Shown one piece after another: positions 32,671-37,263 of a stretch of DNA of 37,263 nucleotides. Both the position numbers and the translations under genes were made by a program. Numbering within the stretch: position 1 is the first letter of the stretch; each line of letters starts with the position of its first letter. Under the pieces are notes generated by a model. That model did no database searches. It was not told the origin of the DNA and saw only the letters and a list, made by a program, of their open reading frames with translations. Origin of the DNA: Bifidobacterium margollesii (GTDB taxonomy: Bacteria; Actinomycetota; Actinomycetes; Actinomycetales; Bifidobacteriaceae); contig NZ_NMWU01000014.1 of the NCBI RefSeq assembly GCF_002860355.1, positions 1 to 37,263 of the forward strand, given 5' to 3'.

Positions 32671-33561
32671 CTACTCAGCAAGTAGGGACTGGATCTGGGC
32701 GTACTGGGCGTCGGTGAGCTGCACGGCGGGTTCGCGGATCAGCGTGCTGATCGGCAGCCCCTTGGCCTTCACCGCACCCTTGATCGCGGCGATGAACAGA
32801 TCCGCGCAATCGTACACGGCCTCAAGATGGCTGACACGCTCGGCGCACGCCACCGCAGTCGCATAATCACCCGTCTGATACGCGTGGTGCAGCTTCACAT
32901 ACGTTTCCGGCTCCACGTTGGTCAGACCGCAGATCACGCCGGCACCGCCAGACACACGGTTGACGAGATAGTACTCGTCGTATCCGGAAAGCACGGCGAA
33001 GTCCGGGTTCACCTCGTGAACCGCGCGGATCACCTTGCGGGTGTGGCTGATCGTATCGACCGTGTCCTTGATGCCGACGATGTTCGCATGCTTGGCGGCC
33101 AGTCGGGCCACCAGCGCCGGGCTGAGATCACTGCCGGTGCGGTCGGGGAAGTTGTAGAGGATCACGGGCAGTTCGGTGGCCTCGGCGATCGCATCGAAAT
33201 AGCGTTCGGCGGCCCCGTCGCTCGGCCCGAAATAGTACGGGCTCACGGCCACCAGCGCATCCACACCGATCCGTTCACCGAACTTCGCGAAATCGATCAC
33301 CTTGTTCAGGTCGGTGTCGCCGATGCCCACCAGCACGTCCATGCGGCCGGCCACGCGCTTCACCGCAAACTCCACGGCCTGCTTCTTCACCTCCAACGGG
33401 TAGGCGAAGAACTCGCCGATGCTGCCGAACAGCAGCACGCCGTTGAGGCCCGATTCGGCCAGATGATCGAGATGCTTGCCCCACAGGTCCAGATCGAGCG
33501 AACCGTCGTCGTGGGTGATAGTGATGGACGGGCAGTACACGCCTTCGAATCGTGCCGTCAT
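32671..33561 (-). CDS. DHDPS/NAL-family aldolase, probably 2-keto-3-deoxy-L-fuconate aldolase
   Basis: A class I aldolase of the dihydrodipicolinate synthase/N-acetylneuraminate lyase family, 296 aa. The Schiff-base lysine is K165 in IVGIKDTVDT, the catalytic tyrosine Y136 in ILYNFPDRTG, and the substrate-carboxylate loop GSIGE (46-50) takes the place of GTTGE. Context, between a fucose-type lactonase and FucO, points to splitting 2-keto-3-deoxy-L-fuconate into pyruvate and L-lactaldehyde rather than lysine synthesis (inference). AAAGGAG stands 8 nt before ATG 33561; the longer open frame beyond it is not supported. Confidence 0.92.
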   Translation of the reverse strand: MTARFEGVYCPSITITHDDGSLDLDLWGKHLDHLAESGLNGVLLFGSIGEFFAYPLEVKKQAVEFAVKRVAGRMDVLVGIGDTDLNKVIDFAKFGERIGVDALVAVSPYYFGPSDGAAERYFDAIAEATELPVILYNFPDRTGSDLSPALVARLAAKHANIVGIKDTVDTISHTRKVIRAVHEVNPDFAVLSGYDEYYLVNRVSGGAGVICGLTNVEPETYVKLHHAYQTGDYATAVACAERVSHLEAVYDCADLFIAAIKGAVKAKGLPISTLIREPAVQLTDAQYAQIQSLLAE

Positions 33562-33721
33562 AGTGATGTCTCCTTTGCGTTTGTCGTCTTCGACCGGGTC
33601 TGCGCAGACCGAACGGCTCCAGTCTGCCACGGAAACGGTCGGAATCATGGAAATCGGCAGACCGGGAGTCGAAGCCACCGGTCTGCCGCGAGCGACCAAT
33701 CAGAGGAAGCGTTGGGATTGC

Positions 33722-33748
33722 GGTCCGAACCCGGAATGGGCCCGGACC
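33722..33748. repeat. Hairpin downstream of the fucose-cluster transporter
   Basis: GGTCCG and CGGACC form the ends of a stem (with AACCC/GGGCC partly pairing inside) about 30 nt after the transporter stop on the minus strand. No T-run follows. A perfect palindrome GGTCTGCGCAGACC is at 33597-33610 in the same 217-bp gap. They may tune expression between transporter and aldolase. Confidence 0.5.
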
Positions 33749-33778
33749 ATATGATGTTCCTCGGCTTTCCGGGTGGTC

Positions 33779-35092
33779 TTACTTCACCTTCTTGATCGGC
33801 AGGATCAGGAAGGAGCTGGCGAGCACCAGGACGATGGCGGTGATGAACACGGAGCCGTAGGAGGCGAAGATGCTGATCAGCACGGCAACCAGCGGCTGGA
33901 CGAGCATCTGCGGCAGGTTGGTGGCGATGGTGAGCACGCCCATATCCTTGCCGGCGTTCTCGCCGTTGTCCGGGAGCACCTGGGTCATCAGGGCCATGTC
34001 GATGGACATGTAGCAGCCGTAGCCGATGCCGAGCACGCCGGCCATGATGAGCATGGAGGTTTCGGTGCGCATGAACAGCGGGAACACGTAGGAGACTGCC
34101 ATGATGATGGAGGAGATGAACACGAACGGCTTACGGGCCTGGAACTTGTCGGAAAGGTAGCCGCAGACCACGGAGGAGACGATCAGGGCGAAGAGCTGGA
34201 TGGTGCTCATCACGCCGACGATGGTGTTCGAGGAGGCGTCGTCAAGACCGATGTAGTAGCGCAGGATGTACAGCTGGTAGGCAACCACGCCCTGGTAGCC
34301 GAGGTACATGACGAAGCGTGCGATGAAGGCCCAGCCGAAGTCCGGGTTCTTCTTCGGGGAGACCCAGAAGCCCTTGAAGAATTCCTTCCAGTTGAAGGGC
34401 TCGACGTCCATCTGCTTGGTGTTCGGCTCACGGTTGAGCAGGCAGAAGATGAGGCAGACCACGAAGATGCCGATGCCGAAGAACAGGTAGCCGCCGGAGA
34501 GGGAGTGGTTGGCGAACCAGCCTGCGGCGATGATGCCGAGCGTACCACCACCGGTCTGGGCTGCACCGATGTAGCCGGAGGCGACGCCTCGATTCTCCTC
34601 GGGAACACGGTCGGCGAGGATGGTGGCCAGCGGGCCGTTCATGATGTTCAGCGTGACGGAGGCGATCACCCAGCAGATGCCGATGCCGAGCATCGAGCTC
34701 TGCGGGGCGAGCATGCAGATCGCGAAGCCGCCGATGAACGAACCGGCGAGAATGTACGGGGTTCGCATACCCATCTTCGATCGCGTGCGGTCGGAGAACG
34801 CGCCGGTAAGCGGCTGCACGAACACCGTGATGAACGAGGAGACCGTCATGATGGAGGCGAGCGCGATGGTGTTCTGCGCGGCATCGCCCTGAACCACGTT
34901 GGCGACCTGGTTCGGCAGGAAGATCGAGATGACCGCGTTGTACAACGCGAGCAGGAACAGGAAGTTGCCGGACAGGGTCCAGATCAGTCGCCAGTACAGG
35001 CTCTTGCCGAGCTTGTAGACCGGCTTGCCCTTCTCATTGACGCTGACTTCCTTCTGCGGGGCTCCACCGCCCTGGGGATTTGCTGCGGACAT
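33779..35092 (-). CDS. MFS sugar transporter of the fucose cluster
   Basis: A 437-aa major facilitator protein with about 12 helices. The loop 2-3 motif reads GAFSDRTRSKMGMRTPY, of the type found in MFS/GPH sugar carriers; the first helix region is LSGNFLFLLALYNAVISIFL. It does not look like the E. coli FucP (FHS) family. Its position between lactonase and aldolase makes L-fucose (or a fuconic derivative) the likely substrate. AAAGGAGAA precedes ATG 35092, and the leader ATATTCAAAGGAGAA is shared almost exactly with fucO, suggesting duplicated control or leader sequences. Confidence 0.9.
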   Translation of the reverse strand: MSAANPQGGGAPQKEVSVNEKGKPVYKLGKSLYWRLIWTLSGNFLFLLALYNAVISIFLPNQVANVVQGDAAQNTIALASIMTVSSFITVFVQPLTGAFSDRTRSKMGMRTPYILAGSFIGGFAICMLAPQSSMLGIGICWVIASVTLNIMNGPLATILADRVPEENRGVASGYIGAAQTGGGTLGIIAAGWFANHSLSGGYLFFGIGIFVVCLIFCLLNREPNTKQMDVEPFNWKEFFKGFWVSPKKNPDFGWAFIARFVMYLGYQGVVAYQLYILRYYIGLDDASSNTIVGVMSTIQLFALIVSSVVCGYLSDKFQARKPFVFISSIIMAVSYVFPLFMRTETSMLIMAGVLGIGYGCYMSIDMALMTQVLPDNGENAGKDMGVLTIATNLPQMLVQPLVAVLISIFASYGSVFITAIVLVLASSFLILPIKKVK

Positions 35093-35252
35093 GGGATATT
35101 CTCCTTTGAATATGGTTTCTCTGATTTGTTTGTAGAGGTAGGGGTTATCGGTTTTCGGGGATAAGGGTTTGGGGGCCGCTCCCCTCCGACGTTGGCGGGG
35201 AACGGTCGTTGAGCGGGTTGTCCGGCGGATGTTGCCGCGCGGCCTGCCGGGA

Positions 35253-36185
35253 TTACAGTCCGTAGATGCGGACGGCGTTGTCGGCGAAGATCTTCCTCAC
35301 CGCGTCCGGCCCGAGCTGGCCGACGGTGGCGTACACCACCTGGACCCAGTCGCGGTATTCGGCGTCGACGAACTTGACGATCGGCCAGTCTCCGCTGAAC
35401 AGCACGCGATCCTCGCCGAACGTTTCGATCGCGGTTTCGAGGTACGGGCGGATCCGTTCCTCGCTCCACCTGCCGTCGGCCACTTCGGCGAGCAGTCCGG
35501 AGAGCTTGCAGTGGACGCCGGGGATGGCGGCGAGCTGCTTCATGCTGGCGGCCCAGTCCTCGAACGGATAGTCGGGGATGCGGGGTTTGCCGGCGTGGTC
35601 GAGCACGATCGTGGTGTTTGCGCCGCGGTCGCGCAGTTCGCGCAGCGCCTTGATCACGTTCGGCAGCTGGAATCCGCGGCCGCAGATGTCGGCCGTCAAT
35701 CCGTGCCGGCCGAGCAGTTCCAGGCCCGTGAGGTATCCGGGCTGCAGCACGTAGTCCTCCGGCTCGTTCTGGGTGCTGCGACGCACGCCTTTGACGAACG
35801 GGTCGGCCTCCAGCCTGGCCAGCGTCTCCTCGACGGCTTCGCCGTCTTCCAGAGCCGCGTAGGCCACCATGCCGAGGAAGGGGTATTCGCCGCGGAAGCC
35901 TTTGATCCATGCGATTTCGTCGAAGTTCTCGGCGGGGTCGGCGTCGGCCTGCACCTGCACGAATCCCTTGATGCGGAACGGTATGGAGGTTTCGGTGGTT
36001 TCGATTTCGGTGCGGAGGCGTTCGGGGAGCATCGGTGCGTTGAGATCGCCGCATTCGGCCAGCCAGTCGTAGGTCAGCCGGGTGGTGTCCCAGAAGTGGA
36101 CGTGACCGTCCACGATGTCGATCGGCTCTCCGGATCCCGGGGAGGAAATCGCGGTGGCGATCGTGTCGGTATGCTGATCGGTCAT
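35253..36185 (-). CDS. Amidohydrolase, probable L-fuconolactone hydrolase
   Basis: A 310-aa amidohydrolase_2-type TIM-barrel protein. The N-terminal metal motif is VDGHVHFWD (H28, H30), with later histidine/aspartate sites in VLDHAGKPRIP and LFSGDWPIVKF. The family includes lactonases opening L-fucono- and L-rhamnono-lactone. It begins 9 nt after the stop of the aldo/keto reductase gene, a tight operon arrangement, and that enzyme would make its lactone. GAGAG is the only ribosome binding site candidate before ATG 36185, so translation may be coupled. The substrate is inferred from context. Confidence 0.92.
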   Translation of the reverse strand: MTDQHTDTIATAISSPGSGEPIDIVDGHVHFWDTTRLTYDWLAECGDLNAPMLPERLRTEIETTETSIPFRIKGFVQVQADADPAENFDEIAWIKGFRGEYPFLGMVAYAALEDGEAVEETLARLEADPFVKGVRRSTQNEPEDYVLQPGYLTGLELLGRHGLTADICGRGFQLPNVIKALRELRDRGANTTIVLDHAGKPRIPDYPFEDWAASMKQLAAIPGVHCKLSGLLAEVADGRWSEERIRPYLETAIETFGEDRVLFSGDWPIVKFVDAEYRDWVQVVYATVGQLGPDAVRKIFADNAVRIYGL

Positions 36186-36194
36186 GATGTTCTC

Positions 36195-37142
36195 TCAGTC
36201 CTTGTCGGCCTTCGGGGGCTTGAGACCATCCCAGCTCACGTCGAGCCAGTCGGCGAACATCTCCTCGATCTGCTTGAGCAGGTCGGGATCGGGCTGCACG
36301 CCGATCTCGGCGATGTTGCGCAGTACGTTCTGCGGCTTGCTGCATCCGACCACGGTGGTGGAGATGCCGCTGTCCTCCGGATTGTTCACCGAGAACTGCA
36401 TGGCCACCTTCTCGATGGTGGTGCCGTTGTCGCGGCACAGCTGGGCGACTTCCTGCGCGCGCTTGAGGAACGCGGGGTCGGCCGGATGCCATTCCGGAGC
36501 ACCCTTGGCGGTGAGCGCGCCCATGGAAAGCGGGGAGTCGCTGAACACGCCGATGCCCTTCTCGGCCAGACGCTTCGACACGGGCAGCAGGCTGCGGTTC
36601 TGCAGATCGTAGTTGCAGTACGTCATCATGGTGTCGAGCTCCTCCTCGACGGCCACCTTCTCCAGCAGGTCGAGGTCGTAGCCGGTCACGCCGATGAAGC
36701 CGATCATGCCCTGCTCCTTGTAGTCGCGCAGCACGGGCAGCGCCTCGTCGATCACCTGATGGATGTCGCCCCACTCGATGTCGTGACACTCGACCACGTC
36801 GATGTAGTCGAGGCCGAGGCGCTCCATGCTCTCCGGAACGCTGCGCTTGATGCGCTCGGTGGAGAAGTCCCACTTGCCGGGCTCGTAGCGGCCGCACTTG
36901 GTGGTGATGATGTAGGAGGAACGGTCGATGCCCTTGAGGCCCACGCCGATGTTCTTCTCGGACTGGGTGCGGCCGTACCACGGCGACGTGTCGATGAGGT
37001 TCATGCCGTTCTCGAAGGCCACCTGGATGGTCTCGTTGACGAGATCCTGGTTGACCTCGCCGTACTCGCCGCCGAGCGGGGCGCCGCCGACGCTGAGGAT
37101 CGGGACTTCAAGACCGGTGTTGCCGAGCTTCCTGGTTTCCAT
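36195..37142 (-). CDS. Aldo/keto reductase, probable L-fucose dehydrogenase
   Basis: A 315-aa aldo/keto reductase with the catalytic tetrad D51 and Y56 (LIDTSPWYGRTQSEKNIG), K82 (TTKCGRY) and H120 (VECHDIEW). Members close to D-threo-aldose/L-fucose dehydrogenase oxidise L-fucose to L-fuconolactone with NAD(P). The next gene encodes a lactonase, which supports this. AAAGGAG is 8 nt before ATG 37142. It is the first complete gene of the cluster in the window, preceded by the end of another minus-strand frame. Confidence 0.93.
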   Translation of the reverse strand: METRKLGNTGLEVPILSVGGAPLGGEYGEVNQDLVNETIQVAFENGMNLIDTSPWYGRTQSEKNIGVGLKGIDRSSYIITTKCGRYEPGKWDFSTERIKRSVPESMERLGLDYIDVVECHDIEWGDIHQVIDEALPVLRDYKEQGMIGFIGVTGYDLDLLEKVAVEEELDTMMTYCNYDLQNRSLLPVSKRLAEKGIGVFSDSPLSMGALTAKGAPEWHPADPAFLKRAQEVAQLCRDNGTTIEKVAMQFSVNNPEDSGISTTVVGCSKPQNVLRNIAEIGVQPDPDLLKQIEEMFADWLDVSWDGLKPPKADKD

Positions 37143-37216
37143 GTGAGTAACTCCTTTGTTATTGATGGTGATTGGTCGGTTGGTCTGATGATTGATTGGT
37201 CGAGATCGCCCGATCG

Positions 37217-37263
37217 TCAGATCCGGAATCCCGCGTTGGCCGGGCGGACATGCGGTCCGGCCG
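37217..37263 (-). CDS. C-terminal end of an upstream gene, possibly L-fuconate dehydratase
   Basis: On the minus strand the window edge opens into the frame AGPHVRPANAGFRI followed by a stop, 74 nt before the start of the aldo/keto reductase. The missing step of the pathway is L-fuconate dehydratase (enolase superfamily), and such a gene is expected here. Only 15 codons are visible, so the identity is inference and even the frame choice is not certain. Confidence 0.4.
   Translation of the reverse strand, partial: AGPHVRPANAGFRI

Overview
The window looks like a chromosomal segment of a Bifidobacterium. It is GC-rich, with strong AAAGGAG-type ribosome binding sites. It carries a complete actinobacterial-size phosphoenolpyruvate carboxylase, an oxygen-sensitive host's AhpC plus AhpF-like pair, a Dps, a Cys-type sulfatase with its anaerobic maturase, and a non-phosphorylating L-fucose pathway, all gut-bifidobacterial traits. 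The species cannot be fixed from sequence reading alone; the sulfatase and fucose clusters are reminiscent of mucin-adapted bifidobacteria such as B. breve.

Left part (1-12.1 kb): the right end of an IS3-family element, then a ThrE-type amino acid exporter (minus) divergent from ppc (plus). A beta-carbonic anhydrase follows ppc and could supply bicarbonate to it. Next is a minus-strand peroxide-defence pair (ahpC, then a thioredoxin reductase fused to a C-terminal redox domain, the AhpF-homolog type), a CNNM/CorC-type membrane protein and dps. A YgjP-like metallopeptidase runs towards dps, with a 136-bp element having 22-bp inverted ends exactly between their stop codons.

Middle part (12.9-20.1 kb): tRNA-Leu(GAG); a sulfated-glycan module of PadR regulator, sulfatase, MFS transporter, two small DUF202 membrane proteins and radical-SAM sulfatase maturase; then tRNA-Ile(GAT) and tRNA-Ala(TGC), each with its own terminator. 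A roughly 1-kb gene-poor stretch (20.1-21.1 kb) holds repeated operator-like motifs, a possible CU-rich small RNA with a strong terminator, and CAATCGATCCG repeats. It leads into an AAA/DUF4143 ATPase with an AT-rich promoter region. A DHA2-type drug exporter (minus) and a wrecked short-chain dehydrogenase follow.

Right part (25.1-37.3 kb): a plus-strand cluster of YheO/DauR-like regulator, MalY/PatB-type PLP enzyme, NhaC-family antiporter, RidA and an octopine/nopaline-dehydrogenase-family protein. I cannot match this combination to a described pathway; it is the best candidate here for an uncharacterised system, probably imine/enamine or opine-type amino-acid metabolism. It converges on a minus-strand L-fucose operon: (dehydratase C-terminus) - aldo/keto reductase - lactonase - MFS transporter - DHDPS-family aldolase - FucO lactaldehyde reductase, giving pyruvate plus 1,2-propanediol.

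A family of short palindromic intergenic repeats (core like CTCATCAGTCxGCxxxGCxGACAGCTTCCCC...GGGGAAGCC) recurs at least ten times between genes. Two copies carry a homologous insert of about 110 bp, and one locus has become an 87-88 bp tandem array inside the fucose operon.
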